Shown here piece after piece: positions 40,684 through 51,608 of a stretch of DNA of 64,000 nt. The stretch spans positions 69,795,920 through 69,859,919 of the forward strand of contig OZ007569.1 of assembly GCA_963931925.1 (NCBI GenBank). The letters run 5' to 3'. Both the position numbers and the translations under genes were made by a program. The stretch's first letter is position 1. Each line of letters starts with the position of its first letter. Under the pieces are notes generated by a model. That model searched no databases. It had not been told where the DNA came from and saw only the letters and a program-made list of their open reading frames with translations. This DNA is from Onchidella celtica (lineage: Eukaryota > Mollusca > Gastropoda > Systellommatophora > Onchidiidae).

Positions 40684-41939
40684 CTCCCGTCTTGCCAATT
40701 CGGTCTCTTCTATAAAGGTCAAAATCGTCTAATAAAAGTTCACTGTTTTTAACATCCGATCCTAGCCAGGTCTCTGTGCCAATGATAATATCAGCTTTAG
40801 CTCGTAAGTGACGTTGCTAAATACTTCTTTCTTCTTAAAAAAAAACTTTGAAAATTAATAACAATACATTTCAAGTTGTTTCTCTGCTGGGAATTTAAGT
40901 TCTTTTTCTTCCTAGGGTCAGTTGTTGTGGAAGTTTTACAAGGTTTAAAATCACAGTCCTGTGCTGATGTTTCGTTACCGTTAAAAAATCCAGGATCATT
41001 CAAAAGACTAAAACGGTTCGATCCAGATGATAATGTCAAGTTTTCATCAAAAAGACTAGAGTTAAAATTTGGTAATCCACAGGAACAGCAATACCAATTC
41101 ACTGTTGTCAAGAAAGCTGCTGCTGTTGTTGAGAAGACAGGTGGGATTGTTTTAGGGTCCATGACTGTCAATCATAAAATCAATCAGCAATACTGCAAAT
41201 TATTCACAAGAAGAACTGACTTTGAGACTGTACATCCTTTGAATGATCAGCGAGCTTGGTATTTGTTGTACGATTCAGTTCACTTGCTGAAGTGTTTATT
41301 GTCAAGTGAAGTAAAAGACTTCATCCAAGAAGTTTCAAGGGGTTGTTTGACTGTCCCACATGTGTGCACATATGAGTTCGTAAGGACTGGTTTGTGCTTT
41401 GTGAAGAAATCCAAACATAAAGCATGCTGCCGTCAAAGACTTGTCAACATTCTTCTCACCATGAACACCTACTATGGTTTTGGATTATTTTCTAAACATC
41501 TGCTGCGACGCCTGGCAAAATAAATGTTCTTCTGCATGGGATTCATAATTTGGAAAAGGACCATCAAAGAAATTCAGCTCTGTACCAGACCTCCATCAAG
41601 AAGGCACGGCTCGCTGACTAATTTGGGCTGCAACATGGTGAGTTATTTTTCGTTTCTGTATACAGAGGAACCATTGCTCTAAGACTACAGAAATGGTCCT
41701 GATTCATGGAATGGGCTATAATTAAGGTGGTTAAAAAAAATCCAATAGAAAAGGTTGATTTCAAGGTCAAATTGCATGTGTTATTACATACTGAGGTCTT
41801 GTGCCAGAGGTTCTACTGTATGGTATCGTCATTAACTGTGGTAAAACTGCTTTATTTAATGAGATTATGTTTGGATGCAACATTGGTTACAATTGGTTAG
41901 TCTTAGGTGTCATAATAAGGCTGTAGGTGTCAATAATCA

Positions 41940-42002
41940 AATGGCCTTCGCTAGCGATGTCAGAGGCTCGGCCGTGCGCGTCCTTTCATACAGTAGTCCT
42001 TG
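41940..42002 (-). repeat. P element terminal inverted repeat, right
   Basis: Reverse complement of 31963-32025 apart from about two bases near CGGCCGA. Ends CAGTAGTCCTTG. Confidence 0.88.
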
Positions 42003-42010
42003 CCCTAGTC
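42003..42010. repeat. 8-bp target duplication of the P element (right)
   Basis: CCCTAGTC, identical to 31955-31962. Confidence 0.88.
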
Positions 42011-42336
42011 TGTGATCTTAACTTCAAAACAAACATGATGCGCATGCGCAGCGTCAATGAAACCTTAAAATGGCGAACCATGACTCGAAATAGATCTAAA
42101 ATTGGGGAAACAATAAATTTCCAATAAAAAAAACTACACCGATTTGAGACTTCTATTAAAAACTGTGCACTCTTACATCCATTCTGATGTACCATATAAA
42201 ATTTGAAGTCTGAGTGTCGAGTGGTTCAGAAGCCTTTTGCAACGAAAAATCTCAAGTCCACAAATATATAGATTTCCTCTAAATTGTATTATGATTTACA
42301 AATAAACTGTTGACTTGTTTTTTTGTTTTTTTTTAA

Positions 42337-42526
42337 GTAGGGGGTATAATCTGGACTTGGGGGGGGGGGGGAATAGTCTGGCTTAGCCCAAAGTATATAG
42401 ACATCTATATCCGGGGTATAAAATGGCCTTACCCAGAATATACTCCGGGGTATATCCTCGCCTAGGCCAGTTTAACGCCGGGTATAGTCTGGATGGGGGG
42501 TATATTTTGGCCTGTTACACCGGTAC
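42337..42526 (-). repeat. Outer inverted repeat, right arm
   Basis: Reverse complement of 30555-30739: ends GGCCTGTTACACCGGTAC and contains GGGGTATA-type motifs and a G run at about 42361-42372. No convincing target duplication outside the two arms. Confidence 0.8.
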
Positions 42527-43507
42527 CGTACTCACCGTATTCATACGTTGGCAATTAAAATTTGTGGAGATGTAATGGAAGAAGGAATAGTTCGTCTGGG
42601 TAGTCTATGTCTCGGGTACAACTGTACTCGCCCGGCGGGTTGAAGGTTATCCAACTTCTGCCGTGTGAATCACACTTCTTTTTGCCTTGCGAACTTTTTG
42701 GTTAAAGCTTTGCCAGTCTTTAGCGCCGATAACAGCAACGCTAATAATAATATCAAAATTACTTAACATCGTTGTGACCGCATCCACTGACTCAATTTCA
42801 CTGATACAATTTGTGTGGATCATAGTTCAAATTTAATAATGTCTTACAGATAATGTGGTGAACTGAGGTTGCGACGTATTTGCAGTGTCACACCGACATT
42901 CACTCCCAAGGACAGATAAATTACATGTTTTTCATCTTAGGCTATGTACGGCAAACTGGCATGTCACTCCGCGGTGGCCAAAAGATGCTAACGCCGGATA
43001 ACAACGTGATTCTTATCTCATTTATCCATACATTCAGCTATCCATACACTATTTCATCCATGCATCTATCATCCCAGGCTATCTTTTCTCCATACGACTA
43101 TTTACCTGCCTATCAATTATTCATCTCACAACAAACTCACCCACCAACATTTTCGCTTACATCTATCCATTCACTCATACTTTCCAGGACCACATTAATT
43201 TATTACTTTCAGTGTTAACGCAATCACTCACTACAATGGTAAGAAAATCGCAGTAACAGTAAAATATTATAAGTTTCAATCACACACAGGGACAGACCCT
43301 TTATATAGCGACAAAGGACTTCTATAATTAGTTTTGGCCAGAGAATTACTCTTTGTCCAGATGAACATAAGTGTAACAAAAGAGAGGTGTTGGGAGGGGT
43401 GGCAGCAGATGTTGCAAGTTGTATATGACCTACTTTTTTTTATTGTTATTCCAATATATGACAATTTATCATATTCAATTACCGTCATAGACCGCAGCCA
43501 TGCCCTA

Positions 43508-43575
43508 CATTATTATTATTATTATTATTTTATATAGCGCATATCCATTTTTAAAATGCTCTATGCGCTTTACAG
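43508..43575 (-). repeat. 3' tail of an L2-type LINE or derived SINE
   Basis: (ATT)n followed by TTATATAGCGC and TGCTCTATGCGCTTTACAG. Same end structure as the L2-like LINE at 10285 (ATATAGCGC, CTCTAGGCGCTGTAC). Confidence 0.65.
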
Positions 43576-44939
43576 AAGAAACCTGTCAACCACAGAGCAG
43601 AATGGAGCGCCGGCAAAGCGCTCAACACACTACAAGCTGCTTCTTTCTCTCGCCCTGTCATTGACACGCAACAGTTGAGAAAGAGCGCATGAACTGAAAT
43701 AATACGATGGTACATGCGTAAACAGATTGTCTGAATGCAAACGCAAAGGAGAAAGACATTCTGAGTTGAAGGTGACACAGGCACATTCAATTTTGTTTTG
43801 TTGTTCAGACAGAGAGAAAATGACAGACAAAATAATGCAGATCAAACAAAAAAAAAGTAAAATCCAACTAGATCTAGATATTGCAAGACAATACAAGAAA
43901 GAGAGAATTAAGAGAGGACAAGAACAAAACCAAAGCAACAACAACAAAAAAGAATCACACTCACAAGTTGAAAAGAAAGGCGAATAAGATGAAGATGTAA
44001 CCAGACAAATGACATTCGTAATAAGGAAGAGTTAACGATGAGGCGCCAGTCGGAGGGCTAAAGGGGGTGGGAGATGGGAAGGGCGCAAACCTGGCGCAAA
44101 CGCAAAGGAAAAAGACCGCACAGTCGAAACTATACGACATAACACGCGGAACACAAATCATTCGGGAGGAATGAGTGAGGAGGTGAGGGAAGGACGCAAA
44201 CAAATAGGCCTACTACACAGTACAGTCGTGTATCACAATATAGGCGTACTGCTGTATTATGGAAAAGGATAGCATACACAGCCACCAGCAAACCTACGGA
44301 GATTCGATTTGTAGGAATGACGTCAAGTTTGCCAATAGGAATGTCTCGCTCCTACGTAAATCCACAGGTTACAACATCGTGCAGACGTCAGTTTAATGTA
44401 GGGAATCCGCTCGCCCTTAACGTAATCCCACCAACCTTACGGAAATCCTATACAAATCTACGTTAGACTAACGTGAGGACATTGGCTGGATACAGTATGT
44501 TTAATAATATGCCAAACAACACGATTTTACAGTATTAGTAGAGAACGAATTTCATATTGCACCGTGCTTTATTCTTTGTTCATTTTGTTACGACCAACAA
44601 TAGCTCATAGTTATTCAGATTTAATTTGTAACCCTGATAGGAAAATAGAATACATTTCATTCTATGATGACAAATAATGAATTTGACCAAGATTTGCGTA
44701 TAATACAGTCTTTTTCCGTAACATGACATTATAGCAGTAGATGACGCTAACCTCAGCGTATCTGTCACACAACTCTGTGTCAGGTTTCCTGCCTCATAGT
44801 AATACATGTGTACTGAATGAATGGACACAGGCAAAAAGCCAAAAGCGTACTCATCAAGATAAAACATATCATATTCAAATAATATAATCATTTACGGATT
44901 TGCCAGAGGCAGGTATCGATGAACATGGAGATCGACAGT

Positions 44940-44940
44940 T

Positions 44941-44975
<35 letters not shown>
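44940..44975. repeat. (GA)n microsatellite
   Basis: GAGAGAGA run with one AAAG interruption. Confidence 0.9.
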
Positions 44976-45240
44976 TGCTTCATTAATGGGAATACAGCAA
45001 GACTGTGCCCAAGAATAAAAATAAGGAGGAAAAGAAAATTGCTAAAATTCCAAATTAATATCTAATGAAAAGAATAACCTGAAAGAAAGAAGTGATGCTC
45101 ATTGTTGGAATATTTTCATCATTTGCTAATAGTTGTTAAGTTGGGACAATTTACACAGATTTCTGAGAAAGTAACATATGCTGTCCACACACAAACTGTT
45201 TGAAACAAAAACAAAAGAGCCAGGTGAAGTTGTTTGACTC

Positions 45241-48200
45241 ATCATTTTATTATTATTAACCAGACAAAACATCTGATAATTCACACCCCTTCATTTATAT
45301 AAATCTCTATAACATTCTCTGCAACACATGCAGATAAGGCACACATCCATACTACCAACATCATCCAACAGTAATGTGTACTATCTCACCATACTTTATC
45401 ACACATACATACATCAGTGTTGCAGGAAGCTGGTGACAAAACATAATGTCTTCACAATAAGCACCCATATAGCATGTATCACCAATCACACAGCCCCAAG
45501 TGAAATAATAACAAATAATTCTATCAATGCATGAGACGTAATATAATCTCAAATCTCAAAACCAGATGAAAACTGTACAGATTTCTCGTTCTAGATACAT
45601 TCTGTATTATAACTAGCTGACCCGGCAAGACAAATCTTGCAAATTTTTCATATAAAACGCCCCAGCTGTATGTCTAGATCTAGGTCGCATTAATAACAGC
45701 ACTTGGATTCGATGCAAAGACTAGTAATAGAACGTCTTGTTAACCAAGATTCTTTGCAGAATATACAGATGCAAAAAAGTTGACTTTCGGCCAGCAATGT
45801 GTAAAAAGAGACATAGAATGCAATTTCCGGGTCACACTTTTCAATTCTACACAACGAAAAGGCATCTCTTATTTTGCGGTCCAAAAAATGGTGAATAAAT
45901 AACACTAAGGGCTGAATTTTGTCCAAAACGAGGGTGTCCACTTAAGTTATTGTCAAAAAATTGAAACAGTACACCAAGTTTCATAATTAATTGTTTATCA
46001 CGTAGCCAAAGACATTTTAGCTGCTTACATGTTCACCCTCTAGCTCAATTATAGTATGATATGATAACCATGACAGAAGAAATTCAAATGTTACAAATCT
46101 CTATAATTTTCTCATTTCTTGCAGTATCCCAGGACAGAAAATGTTTAGGCTAGGCAATTCTGTTTCAAATTTCCTTCAAAACTAAACAGAAAAAAAATCC
46201 ACCATGGATTCCCAAGATCCTAAATAGACAGAATAGTCACAAATAAAGGCTTAGTTTCACTTACAAAACTTACAGAAATATTTTCAAACACACAATAACC
46301 TTACAAAACATTATAAACAAAAGGAAACTAAGAGTTCATCAAGTTTTGAGATTCACAGACCATATTGTCACAGTCATAACACATTGGCCCAAGTTATTTT
46401 TTAACATATTTAAAGTATGTCTCAGATAAAATAAGGATTGCTTGTTTCATTTCCAGAATACTGTGGAGTTTGCTTGTTTTGTGCCTTCAAAATCCAAATT
46501 TTATGATGAAATCACATTTGCACAAGTTACAAAATTTGCAAAGCAGTGCTTGTTCGTTCTTTTTTGCATTTTCTGAAAACATTTTTAAGAATGACTTAGA
46601 TCTCAAGTGAATGGGTTATCACTGTGACGACAAATTTATGCAATTTCAAAGTAATATTAATATTATATTCATACACATATATAGTGTACGGATTTGCCAA
46701 AGGCACATATGAAAATGGTGTATAAATGAATAAGGAAAAAATTAGCATAGGAAGAAAACATCAAGCAGAATTTTCATTGAAACATCTGGAGAACAAGAAC
46801 TTGGCAGACCAAAACAAAAAATGTGGGATGTTGGGAATTTCACTGATACATGTACAATATCACAGAGAATGGTTGGCAGCTGTGGACTTCAGCATCAGCT
46901 CTTGCAGTCAAGCAAATGAACCCAGTAAAAATTTCAAAATGAAACAAAATTCAGAGTTGAAATTGTAAACAAAGGTTTCCCAGACACATTTAGGCACAAA
47001 ATTCAAAATGCATAGACAAATGTCAGCAAAATTCATGAACAAAATCAAGACAATGAACAAACTGACACAATCAGGCCTGTCAAACCAAAAATTCAAAATA
47101 GTTTCCCAATCTCCTTGAGAGATTTCTGTTTACTAGGACCAAGAATGACAGGGTTACGAGGTCATAAAGCTGCAGTTTTTGACAGTGTTCGTACCAATCA
47201 CTTGGGTAATATTAATGTCTGGTTCACAGACATTTAAGTGAATGATTTGATAGGTTTTCATTTTTTTTCCTGTGTTATTTAGAGTTTTGTTATTTTTGTT
47301 TGTGAGGGCGGGCCAGGTGTATGAAATATGCTTACAGTCTGTCCGTAACTGATGCATCTTTTCCTGCATATATTTTTATTGTAACATACAACCCTTTTGA
47401 AACATTAAAACAACTCCAAGTGTTGTTCTTTTTTTTTTCTTTTCAAATCAGAATTCAGAAAGAAAGACTGATATAAATAACCATGGCAATCATGCCAGTA
47501 AATGCAAAGTAAAACAAAATGATTGACCAAAAATGAATTTGATTACAAATAAATCAGACCAAGCTTCAGAAGTCCCAGAGAGAACTTTTTTATAATACAA
47601 AATTTCTTGATCTACAAGACTTGAATGGTAAAGACAAAACAGATCTATGTCTCTCTTATGGCTACAGATACCGAGGACAAGATGGATCCATGTCTCTTTC
47701 TTCAAGTGACGTAAACAAAATATAAATTCATCAAGATAAACATGACCACGAAAGAAAAACAACAAACAAACAAAGAACGGACATGCTGAAAGAGATCAAA
47801 GTAATTCTATTGTGTCTGGAATGGTTTTGCACTCAAGACTTGCCTGGCCCACTGGGATTTTGGAGATCCTCAAGAAATCAACAGTGACATTATTTCATGA
47901 CAATTCAGCTTTCTTATGAACATAGCATTACGAATGTCATGTCTTCCATTGTGAATGGCTTGTCCAGGTGTCATGAGTGTATCAGATTATAAGTATCAGT
48001 CAAAAGGTTCTGATATCAACAAAATTCCTCTGCTTTTCCTACACAACTTGAAAGTGGCGAATCCACATCAGATGTTCTTAGCCACTGAATGTTTAAGGGA
48101 ATGTTGTCACTGAAACTCAGGGAAACTGAGATTCACAGATGAATTAAAGCTATCACAATTCTCTTGGCGCCATTGAACACTGACAGAGAAAGATGCAAGT

Positions 48201-51200
48201 ACATGTATATCCCTTTTGAAGTACAAACTATTGTGCTAGTGTTTAAAAATCTCTGTCTAAATCATGTAATGACTGGCATTTGTGTTTTCTTCATGACTTA
48301 ATAGGCTGACTTAAAAGCAATTTGGACAAGGGCAAAGAGACAGAAAACTCATTTTCAACCATACAAGTTTGTGATGGCCTTGAACTCTGCCGCATTATCA
48401 AGAAATTAAAGCAAGATTAAAAGCAGAGGCAAGAAAATTCTTCTGACTACAAATTGTCTGGCTACTTCCTAATCTTGAAAAGTGTATGATATCTTTCACT
48501 CTGGTGAAATAGATTCATAAATAACAACTCTGTCAACCAATAGTTTGCCTTAACTTTCTGACAGGACATCAAACTGCTACTAAGTATCATAACCAAAAAT
48601 TTTTATAATGGTACAATTGGATAAATGGTTGAAATGTGGTTCATTAGTTAACTTTGAAACTGAATTCCCTGTCTATGACATCAAAAACTCTGAAAACTTA
48701 TACAAATCACCACCCTCATAGCCAGTCAGAAAAGGTAACCTGTCATTACGTATGTAACACGAAACATATATGATAACATATTTCAGGTATGCACTTGTTG
48801 GCCTTGGCCATGAAAATGAACTTACTTCGTATTTTCGGACAAATCCAGACTCAATACATCTCTCTTTTTTTTTCATGAGTGACATTAAATATTTCAGTTG
48901 GAGTTGGAGTTAAAAGTAATGACATGACAAGTTAAGAACACCAGAGGTAAGAGAAAAAATATGTCTAATTCCCCAAGAAGAAATTTAAGTTAAATATTTT
49001 ATATTAAAAAGGATAAACAGAATAATGACGGATTTTATGACAAAACCAAATTACAATGCAATAATGATGAATGAGCATTAGCCTGTTGAAATGAGCAGGT
49101 TTAAAAAAACAACCAAAAAATGTAAATATGTCACTTACACTGACACGATGAGTATGGATACAAGAAAAAAAATGACTTATCACAGTAAATGATAATTTGT
49201 AATGTAGTGTAAGTTCTCTGTGCCTTGTGTTTATGTTTCAAGTCGCTGCTTGGTAAAAAATGTACAACTCTGACCAGAGGGATTTCTTCCAGTATCAGTC
49301 TGGTGGATTTTTACAAAATTGCACACACTTTTGAGGATCAGATGAAACAAAAGATTTAAAAAAACAATGGTAATGAACCAATCTTTGGAAAGCTCAGAAC
49401 TCTGTACTCTCCACTGCTTTTATTTTTTTTACATCTCAGGGCTTACAATTACCACCAATATTGGTCTATGTTGTCTGCAGTCATTCATTCAAAAGACACT
49501 ACTGCAGCACTATATAAGCTGCTTATCTTCATACTGTTCAAAATTTTTACTGCATAAAATTCTGCCCTTGCTGCGTGACAAACAGCTAACCTACCCCATT
49601 ACAAGTTGCCAGATTGTCAAGACCCCATGTACTACAATCATAATAACATCACCCTGCAGGGATGCGGTTTTTGGATGTGCTGAAGTGAGACCCTCAATAT
49701 CATGATATGGTAAATAATCTGCAAGTAACACTTTTTTTTTTTAAGCTGAAACATGGTGGGGACAACATCTTTGCTTTTTAAAAAAAAAATTTTAAAAATT
49801 ACACCATGATTCTACAAAAGATATGGATGAAAACTTCCAGACACGGATGTTTAACAAGACATCAATGGTCCAGGTTTCAAACCCCAGCCCCTAAGTCTAG
49901 AAAGATCAACTTTACAACAGGAAAAGAAAAATTGATTAAATGAGAAAAGAGCTATCTAGATTGACAGCTTGATTAGAACCAATTGTTGTTTTTCATACTT
50001 CTGTTGTGTTCTGTGGCATTCTTAGACTAGACATAGTCTAATATGTGGTCGTTTTCTGTTTCCATCAAAATATAAATGAGAAAAGAGCTATCTAAGATTG
50101 GGAGCTTGATTACAACACATTTTTTTTTTTGTCTTTCTGTTGTGTGGTAAGATATTTTTAGACTAGACATGGTATAATCTGAAACCATTTCCTGTTTCCA
50201 TCAAAATATTTTCAAAAATTCAGAGTTTGATGATTTGAACCAGGAACCATTGGTTTACATGGATAAAATATTAGACCAATTTTTTCCCCCATAATCTCCT
50301 GATGCTAATACAAGTTGATCCAGGAATGTTATGTACCAAAGTTGAGAAAATGAACAAATATATCTGAATGACTTTGTACAGATGATATAAATGTATACAA
50401 CATCTTACATAATATTTTATATAATTGCTGATACAAAATGCTGAGAGGTCTTTTAACAAACACAGAGAATGAGGCTCTCTTTTGCACTGACCCATATGGG
50501 GTCAGTATTAGTTGAAACTTGAACACCACCGAATCAACTGCATAGTCCAAAGAGTCATTTCCACCTTCGTTAGATGTAACTAATTCCCACTACTTCTACT
50601 GTTTGTCAAAAGATACCAAAATTCATAGCTTCTTAAAATGCTAGCTGTGATATAGTGTGAACCATTACAAATGTCCAGGAAAGGGTCTCACTGAGCATTT
50701 GGGATATCATTAACCTTTTCACATCATCCCGCACCTTTCGGGTACGGGATGTTTTACAACCCATCAATACATCTGTCGCCCGTGAGGTGCGGCCACTCGC
50801 ACACCGTTTGCAACATCCCGCAATATCACCTAAGATAACACACGGTTTCATAGCACATAGTATAGTGTTTTTTTGTTTTTTTTGTGTTTGTGAACACACA
50901 ACTGTCATTATATATCCCTAAACAAGGTTCCCAATGATACCAAATATAAATCTAGCTTTATCAGAAGATTTTCTATGAATATTCAAAAACGCCCTCAAAA
51001 TCATGCGTACACATATAATAGCCACTGTAAAGAAGGAACATACAGTGGGCCTGCGAGAGCCATGATCCCCATGATGCAAAAAGGTTAATGCCTATCTGGA
51101 TTTCTACACTGGCACAAATGAAAGGTCCGAATTTTCAAAACAATCTTATAAGGTCTAATAATTAACATAAGCTAAAGAGCCCCTGAACAAAACAATGTAA

Positions 51201-51442
51201 TTCACATTCTGACTAAAAGTAAAAAAAACACCACAAAAAAATGTCCAGCCTTAATGCTTGGATGTCCAATGAAGAAGTCTATCACGCACTAATCAATACT
51301 TTTCCCAGGATCAGAAAAAGCGATCTAACAATTAAGTTCTCTCCCAAGATTATCAGCAGGGTATATCCCCCCCCTTTCAGCACTAGCCAGGACGTATGTA
51401 ATGTGGATGACAATCACCTGTGAGTGTGTAGGATGCTGTTCA
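45241..51442. other. Non-coding DNA downstream of LC3
   Basis: No convincing exon on either strand. Several TTTATT sites (AATAAA in reverse; 45246-45251 and 49429-49434 among others) could end the LC3 transcript, so part may be its 3' untranslated region. Includes a CTAGCTGACCCGGC repeat end at 45613, a 136-bp tandem pair at 49938-50209 and a GC-richer patch at 50700-50830. Confidence 0.45.
49938..50209. repeat. 136-bp tandem duplication
   Basis: Two diverged units (49938-50073 and 50074-50209) each begin AAATGAGAAAAGAGCTATCT and end with TTTCCATCAAAATAT. Confidence 0.75.
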
Positions 51443-51608
51443 TTATGATGTGCCGAACATTTCTTGTGAAGCATAGGTCATATACAGGAACCCGTCCTCG
51501 TCTTTCTCATCCCTGTAGATTTCAGCAATTGTGGATGACATACTGGATATGGATTTGTTGTTGAGGATGAGATAAAAAGACTGGTTGGAGTTGAGGGACA
51601 TTCGGTTC
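51443..51608 (-). CDS. MAP1LC3C: LC3 exon 4 (terminal)
   Basis: 54 residues from [11 protein letters not shown] to MFGTS, then TAA at 51445-51443. Contains the ATG4 cleavage site (FG before TS). Acceptor CCACAG at its upstream side. Confidence 0.93.

Larger units (their letters stand above)
36510..40803 (-). mobile_element. LINE 2: CR1/Jockey-type LINE, reversed, with nested inserts
   Basis: Reverse strand. The N-terminal endonuclease piece (ADIIIGTETWLGSDVKN, about 40684-40800) is split from its continuation (GVLIGIRKYF onward, 38830-39533) by a solo LTR. RT blocks follow at 38180-38397 (NKAIGPDCIPG, FKKGDKAKAENY) and 37054-38031 (SLTSVSCKLLEYIV, DFSKAFDKVDH, GVPQGTVLGP, LFADDSLLY), and the C terminus at 36742-37047. 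The (GAA)n tail abuts the transposase at 36510. Ends are judged from where the family similarity stops, and no target duplication was seen. The 5' end is truncated. Confidence 0.78.
32384..41620 (+). pseudogene. THAP-type P-element transposase, interrupted
   Basis: The start ATG at 32384 opens a THAP zinc finger: Cys5 and Cys10 in MPNKCGVVNC, the LPKDEQ-EKQKW junction, then ICERHW (C-x2-H) and the closing HTRPVLPPSIF. A LINE (32474-35453) sits inside the finger, and without it the frame continues. The next segment (35460-36509) has an in-frame TAA at 36060 and then the RNase H-like core (LLVDEVKIRQRVAFSWGVF, LHGGPSVMVSVTPVHNLTA). It is cut again by a second LINE. After an intron-like acceptor at 40916-40917 coding resumes (VVEKTGGIVLGSM-TVNHKINQQY, LYDSVHLLKC) to TAA at 41521. 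A frameshifted tail ends KKARLAD at about 41620. Compared with P transposases the segment after VHLLKC looks shortened. Not functional as it stands. Confidence 0.8.
31963..42002 (+). mobile_element. P-element-superfamily DNA transposon with nested insertions
   Basis: Terminal inverted repeats of about 63 bp (31963-32025 and 41940-42002) start CAAGGACTACTGTATGAA and differ at about two positions. The perfect 8-bp duplication CCCTAGTC flanks them. Inside is a THAP-domain transposase on the + strand. The span is 10,040 bp, but two LINE insertions account for about 7.3 kb, leaving roughly 2.8 kb, the size of known P elements. The terminal repeats are well kept while the gene is broken, so the ends might still be recognised by a related transposase. 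Confidence 0.85.
42527..45240. other. Intergenic, no gene recognised
   Basis: Contains an L2-type LINE or SINE tail at 43508-43575 and a GA run at 44940-44975. The Lys/Gln-rich frame at 43727-43987 has no recognisable domain and is low complexity. Confidence 0.5.

Noticed and set aside
43727..43987. Lys/Gln-rich 86-residue frame
   Set aside because: Low complexity, no recognisable domain, no neighbouring exons.
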